Positions 51,161-63,247 of a stretch of 64,000 nucleotides of DNA are shown piece after piece (position 1 is the first letter of the stretch; each line of letters begins with the position of its first letter). A program made the position numbers and the translations under genes. The notes below the pieces were generated by a model that searched no databases, had not been told where the DNA came from, and saw only the letters and a list, made by a program, of their open reading frames with translations. The DNA comes from Chrysogorgia sp. JL179-B06 (lineage: Eukaryota; Cnidaria; Anthozoa; Scleralcyonacea; Chrysogorgiidae), in the NCBI GenBank assembly GCA_035772405.1, contig JAYKKM010000350.1, positions 1,488,001 to 1,552,000 on the forward strand, read 5' to 3'.

Positions 51161-52350
51161 TGTGGCAATAATAAGAACCTAAGAAGTAAAACATTTTCAG
51201 TCTTTTTTAATTATATATATTTCTCCTCAAATTATAAAAAACATTGAAAACCAATGAAAAATTATATGTTGTAATAATATTTCAGTAAAGTAAAAGGGAA
51301 TCCGTAACCTTTTTGTAAGAGGTATTTTTAACGTGCTATTTGGATGACCAATTATAGCACAGCCTAAATTAATTAAGGATCCCTTTTTTCAAAAACTGAA
51401 ACGATCGTCAGATTTGTTCCTTGTATCAGTATCTGCTAACGCACTGTTACTGACACATTTCATAAGTTTGATACTTTTTGAGTTCTTGAGAACTTAATGT
51501 TCATTATAACATTTCAAATATTACTAACGTGAGCAAAAACTACGTTGATCGAAAGTCAAATCTCCATCAATAATTATGCCATCAAATTACACAATGAAAA
51601 AGCCTTTATTTATCAAGAAATTTTAGTTTTCCTGTAGTAATTGTAATATATGAGGTAATATTTATAATGTGTAATATTAATTAACTCAAGAAACACTTAC
51701 CCAATTTGAAAACGCCATAAACATATTGCCTTACTCGTTTGGAAATGCTATCCGCCATTTTGTTTCATGTAACCGCTGTACAAAGCAACAAAACTCCAAA
51801 AACACGATAATTACATATAATACCCCCGTTTTATTTTAAATAGACCTTCTAAACGTTTATACAACTGGGAAAAAGTATTTTGAAAGGTTAATCTTAGCTG
51901 ATCCTTGTATTTTAAACTGAGCAACTTCAAAGCAATTTCATAATTCCTTAAATTGTAAAGAACTGGTGAGAAGCATATAGGAACAAGACTTTTAATTAGT
52001 GAGTGCTGCCCTATTCTGATATAAGAGCAATATATATGTCTTTTGGCAGACTTCTTATATATTTAAAAATAAAATCCGCAGGTTTTTGAAGTATTTCATG
52101 AGATTTGTAAAATAAATCAAAAAACAAAATGGCGGCCATATGAAATTGAAGTGTAACATTATATAATGAAAATAATATTTGAAGGCTATAACTATAACAT
52201 GTCCATCATATGTTTTTGTGTTGATGAATAAGCGTACTTAACTCCTATGAAGGTTTTACTTCGTCCCCGCAAGTGAGCAGTAAACCTAAAAAATTTGCTT
52301 TACTAGTTTTATCACAAAATGAGGCTTGCTTTACCGCTTTGCCGATCAAG
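51161..52350. other. Non-coding, nothing recognised
   Basis: AT-rich intergenic DNA. Two ATGGCGG/CCGCCAT-type motifs near 51750 and 52130 are the only notable words. No transposon ends or RNA gene seen. Confidence 0.5.
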
Positions 52351-52362
52351 TTTATAGTGGTG

Positions 52363-53437
52363 TTAAGAAAAACGAAACTTTATGCAATTAGCCCTAGTAT
52401 CTCGAAGCTCAACCCATCTCCTTTTAGTTGGTGGTTTAGATTTGGGCTCTATGATCACACTTTTATGGTCTGTTTGAACCAGCGACTTGACGCACCTCAC
52501 CTTTCCAAAGTCAAGGGGGGCATTAGTGATAAAAACATCTAAAATGCTAGAGCCCCTCGTTGCCGTTTTCACTATTTGATTGAAAGAAAACTGTTCCAAT
52601 AATAGCTGTAAATCTAGATGATTAACGTCTCCAGCCAGTATTAATCTGTCATTAGGATTCTTCGTGAGAATCAATTCGCAAGTATCTATTAGGAAATCCA
52701 ACAAATCATTCTGATCGTAAACAGGGGTCTGTGGGTTATACACTACGGCAGCGATAAATTGTTGGTCTTTCACTGGTGATATCTTCGCAAATAAACACTC
52801 AAAATTATTTGCTGGTAGATCAATATTACTCATTTTCCAGTCACTTCGACAAGTTAAAGCGACTCCACCCCCAATTCTCTCATTCCTATTCTTGGCGAGC
52901 AGTGAAAAGCCAGCAGGGCATACTAAATTAGAGTCAAAATTGTCATGAAGCCATGTTTCAGAAATAAAGCACAAGTCAATGTTGTTACTTGACAATTCTG
53001 CTTGCAGAGATTGAACAGCTCCCGGTTTTGCAAGAGATCGAGTGTTTACCACCAGACACTTAGGAATAATTCTGGGCATAGAAGGGCTTGCTTTAACTTT
53101 AGGCAAATCAACCAAAATACGTCGTCTCTGCATTATAGAGGAGTACGATGTGCTTGAATGCATCCTGTCATGTCGTCGGCTTCGAAGTAAAACCGAAATA
53201 CTGTTCGTAGAGGTCGAATAGGAATCAAAATTACTTGTTACAACTCTGCTGATAATTGGCTTTAATATGGGAACCAGCCCTACAGCCTCTGCGAGGTTTT
53301 AGGAGATATAACGTCTTGAGAGAGTTCCAAGTATCTTGACATAATGGTGGCACGTTTAACTTACATCTATTTCTCAGTAAAAGCAGAACCTTTCTTGAGT
53401 AATTCATCATTGTAGTGATGATAAAAATAATCACCAA
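52363..53437 (-). pseudogene. LINE (CR1/L2-like) endonuclease region, truncated
   Basis: 53231-53437 reads LRNRCKLNVPPLCQDTWNSL and LLKPRRGCRAGSH, a lead-in I recall from cnidarian CR1-type LINEs. 52363-53163 is an apurinic-endonuclease-like domain: VVNTRSLAKPGAVQSLQ, IDLCFISETWLHD (catalytic Glu), GGGVALTCRSDW, RLILAGDVNHLDLQ and VQTDHKSVI (catalytic Asp-His). It nicks target DNA for target-primed reverse transcription. RT is absent downstream, where the frame ends near 52363. A frame break separates the two blocks. Confidence 0.85.
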
Positions 53438-54160
53438 TAGTCTAAGTCAATACCACGAGAATACGAAGGCAAAACCACGAGAATACGAAGGCAAAATGAA
53501 GCCAAAATAGAAATATTACCAAGAGCGACAAAACGAGCAGCCAAACATCACGGCGCATAAATTTTAATGCTAAATAATAAGCACTGGATTAAATCATTAA
53601 TATTAATTTTACTTTTTTATCAAGATCTCTGATTGCAACACTCAAGCTTCATTTACTGAAATCATCGCTTCTGATGCTGTACTTGATTGCTTTGCCCAGT
53701 ATTCCCAAATTTGAAGAGAGGGAAGCTGGCGTAAGATCTGTCATTTCCAGGGGCGGATTTAGGGTACGTCAAACACTTCAAGCGACGTACGCAAAAAATC
53801 GAGACTAATTTATTCAATGAATTAATTTATTTCGGAAAAACTTTAAAAATAAATATTCAAGTTTGAAAAATAAATATTCGAACTTTAAAAATGTTTTAAT
53901 ATATATTTTGAAATCTTTGAAATTTTCAAAAATTTCATTTTGCACGTAAAAAATTTCATTTTTTAACGTTGAAAATTGTTTAAAATTTTTTAACAATTTC
54001 TTAGCCCGCGTCTTCTAATGCTAAATGTCTATGCTTTTCTACCAGCCTGCTAGTCCGTCGAAATGAATCGCTTGTCAGGCGCCAGGTACGTCGAAAAATC
54101 CCAAATCCGTCGAATCGGATCTAGCAACCAATCAGCGTTCGTAATTTTCGATTTAGACCA

Positions 54161-54522
54161 ATGAAACTCCAAGTCCGTCGAAACTGCTTGGACAGGTGTT
54201 TCGACGTACTTCAGGCTAATAAACCCATTATGTCGGGCTTCGATGTATCAGGCAGTAAATTGAGCGAGTTACCTATTATACACTCAATCATGGCTGCTAG
54301 TACAAGCGTGATCGAACGTGTGCAAAGCGTGTCAACGAGTAAAGACAAAAACTTACTTCGCCAAATTCTTCGTGAATTGACGGGAAAATTGCAATCGTGT
54401 GCTGTTCTCTCTGATCAAGAGCATATCGCAAAGATTGAAAAGACCTTATACAGGCATTTTGGCGCGGAAATCTATATTCCGAAATATGTCAAATTGAGAA
54501 AATCAAAGTCCACGGCTGTTAG
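54161..54522 (+). CDS. hAT element 5' exon candidate
   Basis: 120 residues from ATG 54161 (SVIERVQSVSTSKDKNLLRQ, LRELTGKLQSCAVLSDQEH) ending at GTTAG/GTAAGT, a good donor-like site. No known domain. It is on the transposase strand inside the element, so it is probably the first exon or an accessory ORF. Confidence 0.5.
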
Positions 54523-54778
54523 GTAAGTTTAAATTTTAAATAGTATATAAAGGATTAGGTAACGTCTGACTGTAGACTACAATGATTGATGTAGTTTAAT
54601 GATATTAAGATAATAATTCATATAAAACAGCAAACATGAATCGATTGCGTTTTTAATAATATATTCATTTATTCATCTTGATTCAAGTGAGTAGTGTGAT
54701 CAGTCAACCTTACCAGGCGAATTTCTGAATGTACAATGAATTCATTAAACTTTTATAGATCTGAAGCATCTGGAAATT

Positions 54779-57754
54779 TTGTATAGTTCTGTGTCTTTAA
54801 TGCTGGTTGGTGACAATTCCTTGGTCGGAGATTTGCGAGCTATGACATCAATCGAGCTTTATCTTGACAAGCACAAGGTAAGTATTTGTCAACATTTAAA
54901 ACATATTTTGCCTATGTGTGTTTCGTATCAAGCAGTTGACTGCAGTTTGTCTGGAGATCAGCTTGTCAAGAAGGAAGCTATTCTAAATTGTAGTGACAAG
55001 ACATGGTCTAGTTTTTTATGTATTCTAGCTTTGGCTTCTGTTACCAATCGAAATGTTTTTTGCTATTATCCTGACTGTGGAGAAGATCGATTTAAATTAT
55101 GATTGAGCCTTGTCCACCTATCAAAGCTGTGTCTTCTGATCTTCACATATTGTTTTGTTTTGAAGGTATTGTTAAAGCAGGTCAAGTGTTTAAACCTAAT
55201 CATTTTGTCCCTCTTATTTTCCAAGATTCTAGTGGAAATAAAAGAAAGCTACAACGATCAGTTCCATCAAACCTACCCAAACAAATGTGCTCAAACTCCT
55301 CAAAGGTTGTTGATGATCATGGTACAAGCAACAAAAAACAATCAACTTTCTTTTCCCACCTGTACTACCAGTGCGAGCATGTTACCAGCACCTCCTGAGG
55401 ACCTTGCCCCCAGTAAATAGTCAAGTAAATTTAATTCTTCCTAATTGTACTGATGCTAACAAAGTGATGTTACCTTCTTTTCCCATAGTTGCTACTTCTG
55501 CAACAATGCAACCATGGCCACCAAATGAGTATATTAATGATGTTGCTTTTTATAGGAAACAAGCTAAAGGTATGAGTAATTTGCAAATTGAAGCTTTGCT
55601 TAAAAATGTTTTTATACCTGACAAATCATACTCCTTTCCAAAAACAAACAAAAGGAGTTTTCTTTTCAAATTTATCCTTGGTTGTGTTATTCACCAAGTC
55701 TGGATGGTGCATTTTGTCTTCCCTGTGTGCTACTTGGGGATAGATTTCCTGTAAAAGCTGCTAGAATAAAAAATCTTGGAATGATGCTTCTCGTTCTTTC
55801 AAAAAGCATACTGGTGGCGGAACACTCAGTGTCAGGATCCAAAGCATGCTTGCACGATAGTACATCAGGCATTTTGACATCTATCCTGAGTGAGTTGTCT
55901 GGTAAAACACAACCGATTGGAATAATGATTGATGAAAATAAAAATAAAAACATCTCCGAAAATAAGAAAAAACTAATTCCAATCATTGACACCATCAAAC
56001 TATGTGGTCGTCTCGGTTTGGCTTTTAGAGGGCACCGCGATGATTCCAAATATCATCCAGATGTGGGAAGTTACTCCCAGGGTGGTGTTGGTAACTTTGT
56101 TGAGTTTCTCAATTTTAGGGTTCGTGCTGGTGATAAAGTGTTGGAAGAACATTTAAAGAATGGTCCGAAAAATGCTTCGTATATTTCCAAGACTTCACAG
56201 AATGAAATCATCAAATGTTGTGGTCAGGTTGTAACTGAAACAATTATTAATGAAGTTAAACGAAACAAATATTTTTCTATTATTGCTGATGAAGCTGCAG
56301 ATTGCTCCAATAAGGAGCAACTATCTCTTGTGTTACGTTTTGTTGATGATAATTTAAATATAAGCGAAGATTTTATTCAATTCATTCATTGCAGGTGGGG
56401 CTTGTCTGGTGCAGATCTTGCATCAATTATTTTGAATGCATTAACCAAGCTCTCTTTAAATGTTGAAAATTGCCGTGGACAAGGTTATGACGGGGCAGGT
56501 GCTGTCGCAGGCCACATCAATGGTCTATCGGCACACATTTTGCGACTGAACAAAAAAGCCATTTATACACATTGTTACAGTCATAGACTTAATTTGGCTA
56601 TTTCTAATTCTTGTACTGTGCCCCTAGTGAGAAATTATTTTGCACAGATTAAAGAACTTTCATATTTTTTTAACTTTTCACAGACCCGCCAAATGCTTTT
56701 GGAGAAAAATGTTTTAAAGTATTGTCCAGATTCAAGAAAATCCAAATTAAAAGATGTTTGCCGAACAAGATGGGTTGAAAGAATAGTTGGATTAGACTTA
56801 TTTGAAGAATTATTTGTTGCAATTTTTTTTACTTTAGATGAAATGGCTTCAAATTTGGAGAACCAGTGTAATCCCAACACTTCATCTGAAGCATTATCCT
56901 TTTTAACCCTTTTGTCTTCATTTAAGTTTATTGTAGCTTTGGTGATTACTAGAAATATTTTTGATATGACTCTTCCTGTGACAAAGTTGTTGCAGGAGAG
57001 AACCATTGATGTCATGGATAGTATGCATTTAATTAAATCCCTTATTGATACAGGTTTAACAATCAGAACTAACATGGAATGGTACCATAGTGGTTGGTAC
57101 ACACAAGTGATTTCCCTTGCTGCCAAGGTTGATATACAGGAATCAATGCCACGAACAACTTCAAGGCAAACTGCAAGGGATAATCCCCCTGCTAATAGTG
57201 CCTCAGAATATTTTAAGAGAGTTATTACCATACCTGTAATCGATCATTTAAATGCAGATTTGAGTGCCCGATTTAATTTTGCTAATGTTAATGCTTACAA
57301 TGGGTGAAGTATTGTTCCTGAAAAAATGATATCCTTAATTAATTCAAAACAATGTTGGAAAGAAAAATTTAAAACATTTTGTAATTTGTATGATGATGAT
57401 TTTCCTAATCCACTTGCTTTAGATGCGGAGATGGAACTGTGGCAAAAATACTGGGAAACAATTTCAGATTCTAGTCCTAGTAATGTTGGTGCCACATTAA
57501 AGGCTGTTAACTTCACAGGTTTTGAAAACATCAAAGTAGCATTGCGAATCCTAGCAACCCTTCCTGTAACTTCTTGTGAGTGTGAACGTTCTTTCTCAGT
57601 GCTTCGTAGATTGAAAAACTACAACAGAAGTACCATGGTCGAAGAACGCCTGAATGGCCTGGCATTGATGCATGTTCACCAAGAAATAGAGCCAGATGTG
57701 CAAGATGTCCTCCAAAAATTTGCAACTGGTAACAGGAGGTTGGAATTTAGCTAA
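54779..57754 (+). pseudogene. hAT transposase (DUF4371/hAT-dimerisation type)
   Basis: Several frames in order: 54779-55102, 55099-55420, 55371-55754, 55682-57307 and 57326-57754. The main block has WSPSL-like CYSPSLDGAFCLPCVLLG (TTF-type entry), KYFSIIADEAADCSNKEQLS (catalytic region), NCRGQGYDGAGAVAGHINGL, IYTHCYSHRLNLAISNSC and CRTRWVERI. The last block carries LATLPVTSCECERSFSVLRR, the hAT dimerisation signature. The stop at 57305 and the frame shifts near 55100, 55400 and 55700 break the gene. The enzyme would excise and insert the element. Copy is inactive. Confidence 0.88.
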
Positions 57755-57759
57755 GTATT

Positions 57760-58560
57760 TTTAAATTTTCTTTCCATTTATATATATATATATACAGTAT
57801 ATACATTAATAACGGCCACATAAAATAAATATACATTTCAATAAGAGTGCAGTCTTTTGTTGGTAATTGGTAACTACTAGTTTGTATGACCAGGATGATG
57901 TAGAGAGGTGAGCTCTTCTCTGTGTCCATGAAATGTCCTATATGGTCTGTTTTTCTCTATTCATAATTCCTTTTCTTTGGGCGAGTATCTGGCGCCTTAA
58001 AACCAGACAGCTCATTGTGGATAAGGGGTGAACTATTAGGTTGTTAAGATGACCAGGATGATGTAGAGAGGTGAGCTCTTCTCTATGTCCATGAAATGTG
58101 TCCTATATGGTCTGTTTTTCTCTATTCATAATTATTTTTCTTGGGCGAGTATCTGGCGCCTTTAAACCAGACAGCTCATTGTGCTGGATAAGGGGTAAAC
58201 TATTACATTTTCTTTCCATATATACATATTAAAATTAATAAAAAGCCACAAAAAATAAATAAACATTTCAATAAGAGTACTGTATATGCAATGCAGTCTT
58301 TTGTTGGTAACTGCTAGTTTGTATGACCAGGATGATGTAGAGTGGTGTGCTCTTAGTTATCTGACTATGTTCATGTAATGTATTGTACATGGTCTGTTTT
58401 TCTCTATTCATAATTATTTTGCTTTGCATGGGTGTGTATCTGGCACCTTACAACCAGACAGCTCATTGTGGAGAAGGGGTAAAGTTAAACAATCTAATAG
58501 ATTGGTAAAATGACCAGGAAATTAACATGACCAGGATCATGTGATTTAGAGAGATAAGCT
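57760..58560. repeat. Repeated segments inside the 3' part of hAT
   Basis: Four imperfect copies of a segment that starts TGACCAGGATGATGTAGAG (57888, 58050, 58325, about 58532) and contains TGGTCTGTTTTTCTCTATTC, plus two copies of a longer flank with TTTCAATAAGAGT. Non-coding. Confidence 0.8.
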
Positions 58561-58930
58561 CCTCTATGTGTCTAAAAAATTGCTTGGCAGCTAAAGTTGG
58601 TGGGCTTTGGCTGTCCATGTCGGATTCACTGAGCAGTGATTCATAGGCATGCTGATGCTCTGATATGGAGCGAAACAGTCGTAAAAATTGTCTCCAGTAA
58701 CGATTATTTAAAAAGTGCAGAAGCATTTTTTTTAAAAAATCGTAAAATGTGGTATAAAAAACGCAAATTAGAACTGTAAGATTTTTCTAAAAAATCTTGC
58801 CAGAATGCGGGAAATACCATTTCAGGGAGTCAAATTTCAAAAAATTTCCGGGGGGAATGCCCCTGGACCCCCCTAGAATGTGCACTTCCGTGTTTCGACG
58901 TACCGTCAAAAATTCCTGAATCCGCCCCTG

Positions 58931-59124
58931 ATTTCTATGTGGTTGACAAAATGAGATCTGCTCTTGAGCATTTCAAGGAAGGTCTATCGACCTTAAAAGT
59001 TCTTTCTCTCATGAAAAAGCATCCCCGTTTGTTGCAAGAATGTTATTGCCATAACGCCAAATCCATCACTTCAGAAACGCTTAATGAAATATTTAAACCA
59101 GGCAGAGGGAAGAACTGGTTATGA
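58931..59124 (+). pseudogene. HECT-like C-terminal domain fragment
   Basis: Reads VVDKMRSALEHFKEGLSTLK then VLSLMKKHPRLLQECYCHN, which I recall from the HECT domain of G2E3-like proteins that are amplified in cnidarians and fish. It begins exactly at the hAT end, so the hAT lies within or against this gene. The upstream part left of 53748 could not be recognised. Stop at 59124 follows a GRGKNW end. 59125-59604 holds nothing I can name. Confidence 0.55.
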
Positions 59125-59604
59125 ATTACCAAAACTATATTCAGGAATGTAAAGGTTTGTATACATAGTACAATATAATTAAAGTTATCTTTTAATTATA
59201 AATTTGTTATTGAATAAATTAAGGTTAATAAAAGGGAGTGAGAGATAATACAATCTCTTAGCCTGGAGCAGCCGCTGTTTGTCACATGCCAAACATAAAA
59301 TTACTCTCAGGTGCAAAAGCAAGATAAGCAATGAAAACCGCTTCAGATAAAGCTGATTAGTACTCAGATTAAGAAATAGATTAAACCAAACCTAAACTCT
59401 TATCAAAATAACGTCCCTACCAAAACATTCCGCCTTGGAAAAAGTGGCTGTGATCATTCTCTCACAGCCAGAGCAAGAGTTCACAAGAAAAGCGTTCTCT
59501 AAGCAGGAGTTTTTTCTTCTTAAACCATGCCTGCACAGAAAAGAGGTCGTTCGGCTACTCCTAAACCGACGTGCTCGCCCAACTCGACGAGCAGCCAGTT
59601 CCAA

Positions 59605-60259
59605 GCTCCACTAATAATAAAATAATAATAACATTTCTATAGCGCATATACATTGCTGTTCTATGCGCTTTACATTGTGAAATTAAGTATACAGTATTTT
59701 ACACATCTTTTATGTATATGGTGTTAAAATTCGTCTGTTACAAGTCCTATACCTATGTATTATTTAAAACTAGTAAAAATATTAATAATAATTAATATGA
59801 TTAAGTCTTATAATTATAAGTCATATGTCATAAGTAAGCTAATTTAAAAAGGTGAGTCTTTAATTTGGATTTAAAAGTATTAATGTCAGTTATAGATCTG
59901 ATATCCACTGGCAGTGTGTTCCATAGTTTTGGCCCAGCTACCGAAAATGCCCGATATCCATAGGTTTTAAGTTTGTATGGTTGTTCTGTAAGACGCCATT
60001 TATCTGCTGACGATCGAAGTTTTCTTGTTGGTTCATAAAGGCATACAAGTTCTTGTAAATATTTAGGGGCAATGTTATTTACTATTTTGAAACACATTAA
60101 ATTCATCTTAAAAACGATTCTTTCTTGAACTGGCAACCAGTGTAGATTTCTTAAAGTTGGACTGATGTGATCATACTTTCGCAAGCAAGCTATAACCCGT
60201 GCTGCTGCATTTTGTACATTTTGCAATTTGTTAACTTCGTACTTAGGTAAACCGTACAA
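59605..60259 (-). pseudogene. LINE 3' end (CR1/L2-like RT C-terminus and tail)
   Basis: 59828-60259 reads LQNVQNAAARVIACLRKYDH, LRNLHWLPVQERIVFKMNLM, YLQELVCLYEPTRKLRSSAD, YGYRAFSVAGPKLWNTLP and INTFKSKLKTHLFKLAYL, a standard C-terminal segment of CR1/L2-group LINEs. The 3' side continues through a CTATAGCGCATATA-containing tail to an (ATA/ATAA)n end near 59605. 5'-truncated at 60260, the usual dead-on-arrival shape. Confidence 0.9.
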
Positions 60260-60262
60260 AAG

Positions 60263-61070
60263 GTGAATTGCAAAAATCCAGCAAACCAGAATGCAGAAAC
60301 TTCACTAAAAGATATGTCTAGTGAAGTGTTACAACTCCTGTTGGCTCAACATCACCTGCCTCTGACTGGTTCACGTTGTGAGATGTTGAACCGACTTCAA
60401 ATGCACAATGCTACACGTCCAGTGCCGACAGCAATGCCACCACCAGACCAGAACACCATTTCGACTCCAGCGACGCAGTCTTCTCCACCGTCATCCCTCG
60501 ATCTTGATGATTTGGTGGATAAGTTAGTACAACTACTAACTCAACACCTTGCACAAGCACAGCCACAAACTCCATAGAGCCAACTGAGCTAAGCCGACGT
60601 GCCATTTCCCCACCAGTCCTCCAACGGTTTGGGTAATCCGTCTCACGTTTCCCAGCTCTTGGAATCGCTTTCCACCGTTCCCGCCATTGCCGCCACTAGT
60701 TCCCAACAACTGCTTGCTAACCACTTGCCAAAGAAGCTGACACAGTCAATCCTGAATGGTGAGTACGTCGATTTTGCGTCACTTTTACCCGAGAATGTTG
60801 ACCTGCACCCCCATTCTGCCTTTTCGATTTCATTTGACGGTTCGAGAGTTACAATTCCTCTTCCCACCCAATCCCGGGTCCTAAAAGACTAAAAATTGAT
60901 TCCTTAGACAAATGGCTCACTGCTTTTTCAATTTTCTCGTTTTCCCCTTAAGGCATCACATTTATTGTCTTATCAGCAGATTATCCATTCTGCCGCGCGA
61001 AAATTTCGAGGTCTTGCATGGTATTCGCGTTGCCAGTCAAAACGTCCCCAAGTCAAAACGTCCCCGTGTC
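60263..61070 (+). pseudogene. SAP-domain ORF, probable retroelement ORF1
   Basis: 60263-60577 contains DMSSEVLQLLLAQHHLPLTG then RCEMLNRLQMHN, a SAP-type DNA-binding helix pair, followed by a Pro/Thr-rich linker. In another frame, 60599-60892, LPKKLTQSILNGEYVDFASL then LLPENVDLH, and at about 60895-61010 fragments DSLDKWLTAFSIF and LLSYQQIIHSAARKF. I recall this order in ORFs next to tyrosine-recombinase or DIRS-like elements in cnidarians and sponges, a gag-like role. No RT or recombinase follows. At least two frame breaks. Confidence 0.45.
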
Positions 61071-61140
61071 CGCTGGTCAAAACGTCCCCGTGTCCGCTGG
61101 TCAAAACGTCCCCGTGTCCGCTGGTCAGAACGTCCTCAAC
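61052..61140. repeat. 24-bp tandem repeat
   Basis: Units with GTCAAAACGTCCCCGTGTCC start at 61052, 61076, 61100 and 61124 (the last one diverged). Confidence 0.9.
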
Positions 61141-61259
61141 CGGTCGTTTTGAGTTTTATGACAAGCCAATCGCATTATAGAATGGACCAGCCGATCCCAG
61201 GGCCATTTTCGCCGACCTTGGGTACGAGATTGCCACACCCTACAAACCTCAGTAGCTGT

Positions 61260-61484
61260 GGAGTACTTGTTTGCTGGTATGCATAACAATTTGTGCAGAA
61301 GAAACCACGCACTTGATCACACAATCAAAATTCAATGTGGTTTGGTATTTATGACCAAATCTGTGGCAGCTCATGCCTGAAAAAATGTTCAGGTTTGCAA
61401 TACATTGAATTGTCCAAATGCCCACTATGCAAATCCACTGTAGATGAGGACAAAGAGTGCACAAGATGTTGTCAGTGATAACCA
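61260..61484 (+). other. Short Cys-rich frame, doubtful exon
   Basis: Reads IELSKCPLCKSTVDEDKECT with a following CC near 61405-61480, a possible zinc module. Frames are interrupted by stops upstream. Too short to name. Confidence 0.2.
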
Positions 61485-61548
61485 TGGGCAATTGTGTCTC
61501 AATGTGAATTGTACGTATACAAAAGCTGCAGTTAACTTTTATTCCCAA

Positions 61549-61970
61549 TCATTGCATCCTGATCAGTTTACCGAGTAAACATGTAATGATGTGAATAAGA
61601 AAGGATATGTAAACACTTTGACAAGCAAATGTTGAGAACATAAATATTAAAGTACTGCAAAATGCATTACATCCTGATCAGTTTACTGAGTAAACATGTA
61701 ATGATGTGAATAAGAAAGGATATGTAAACACTTTGACAAGCAAATGTTGAGAACATAAATATTAAAGTACTGCAAAATGCATTACATCCTGATCAGTTTA
61801 CTGAGTAAACATGTAATGATGTGAATAAGAAAGGATATGTAAACACTTTGACAAGCAAATGTTGAGAACATAAATATTAAAGTACTGCAAAATGCATTAC
61901 ATCCTGATCAGTTTACTGAGTAAACATGTAATGATGTGAATAAGAAAGGATATGTAAACACTTGACAAGT
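61549..61970. repeat. 115-bp satellite, 3.6 units
   Basis: The word CCTGATCAGTTTA starts units at 61558, 61673, 61788 and 61903, an exact 115-bp spacing. Units contain GAGTAAACATGTAATGATGT and AAGCAAATGTTGAGAACATA and are nearly identical. Confidence 0.93.
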
Positions 61971-62039
61971 TTACTAGGTTGAGCAGTTGAAATTTCCCAT
62001 GCAGGTGGACTTAACATTTAACTTTACCTGATACTAGAT

Positions 62040-62150
62040 CCCTTACAGAAAAACCCTAGAGGTACGTATAGGCGTCTATAGGCTAATCGGTTTCTCTATA
62101 GGATCCTATAGGTTGCCTATAGACATGCATATAGGCAGGCCTATAGACTT
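62040..62150. repeat. CTATAG-rich palindromic repeat element, copy 2
   Basis: Starts CCCTTACAGAAAAA as at 18739 and has seven or more CTATAG boxes, including GGATCCTATAGGTTGCCTAT also found at about 18898-18917. 62151-63013 has no supported gene. Confidence 0.75.
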
Positions 62151-63013
62151 TTTTGTTTGGGTTAATAAGAGAATTATAAACGTTTGCCATATTTGACTAA
62201 TAGTGGTGTACAAATTCTCACTGTGTTTAATTTATAGGGAGAAAGCCATTTACAGGGAAATGATATAGACAGACTGTGTTAACTTTTATTGCTATGAAAT
62301 ATAGACAATTCCAAAGACATTTTGTTTCAACAATATTAGGTTCTATATTAACAGTTGATTTGGGATTGTTTTCTCTATATATTGAATGTATGACTAACAT
62401 ACAAAAATTAGGGCTATTGGCTTGGCATGCAATAAGTGTAGATAATTATTGTATTTTTTAATTCGTTGAAACTTCATTATTCTAATGGTATATTATTTAC
62501 TATACTATACTGCATGTGTCAGCCTAGACACTAGGCCTTCTGTTCACACTGGATTTTTTATTTTCTGAGGTCTGGAACCTGGTGTGTAACATATGGCCTA
62601 GCTGAATTGCCAATACGAACATATCAAATGTTTGAACATATCAAAACGGTCCATGTCAAGAAACGTGACATACAGTTGAGTGGTATCACACGATCATGTT
62701 TCTCACAATTTCGATAATTTTAATTATTCTGTGATATAAAAACAAGTAAGGTAAAAACGTGGTTCAAACCTGGGTTGTTAAATGGTTATATTTATGTACC
62801 AATAATTTTAAATGTGATATTACTGTAAGTCGATATCGTTGACCTGGGTAGTTCCTGTGCGTTTTGGGTTGTTTGTTAGGAATTTGGCTAGGCCTTCTGT
62901 TTCTCGTTTCAGACCCCAAAAGATGCCTGAGCCCTTGTAACCAAGAATACAGAGGCCTAGTGGCTGTGCGTGTATAATATACATACTTTTAACACAATTA
63001 TATTGTTTGCTGG

Positions 63014-63247
63014 ATGTTTGTAAACAGTGAATATCCCTTACATCTAAATGGCAAATTATTTTTGTTACAAGAACCACAATATGAGCAGTCAATTGCTGAA
63101 GCACTGAAAATTGCTGAAGCAAAAATATTTGGAAGAGAAGGATCACCAGCAAATCTTATCAAATACCAGAAGGCTATCAAAGAAGTAGCAGGAAAACTAG
63201 CCCTTCAAAACCCTGGCATTCTTGCACATAGAGGTACCCTCAACTAA
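63014..63247 (+). CDS. Possible exon of an uncharacterised gene
   Basis: Reads LFLLQEPQYEQSIAEALKIA and FGREGSPANLIKYQKAIKEV, then LALQNPGILAHRG before a GTACCC that could be a donor. Composition and absence of stops look coding, and the pattern resembles an unnamed family I recall from invertebrate genomes. No partner exon was found. Confidence 0.35.
   Translation: MFVNSEYPLHLNGKLFLLQEPQYEQSIAEALKIAEAKIFGREGSPANLIKYQKAIKEVAGKLALQNPGILAHRGTLN

Larger units (their letters stand above)
53748..58930 (+). mobile_element. hAT DNA transposon
   Basis: 5.18 kb, starts CAGGGGCGGATTTAGGG and ends with the inverted TCCGCCCCTG. ATTTC lies immediately outside both ends, though a full 8-bp hAT duplication is not evident. 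Sub-terminal CGTCGAAA words occur near both ends. The interior encodes a frameshifted hAT transposase with a C-terminal dimerisation domain. 53438-53747 to the left holds no supported gene. Confidence 0.88.

Noticed and set aside
59392..59604. 70-codon Arg-rich minus-strand frame
   Set aside because: Plus-strand features in the area are a HECT fragment and a LINE tail; no pattern recognised.
61549..61970. Repeats as a CRISPR or replication-origin iteron
   Set aside because: Head-to-tail 115-bp satellite with no spacers in animal DNA.
62760..62775. GGTTCAAACC, a B-box-like word, as a tRNA or tRNA-derived SINE
   Set aside because: No A box, no acceptor-stem pairing and no terminator at the right distance.
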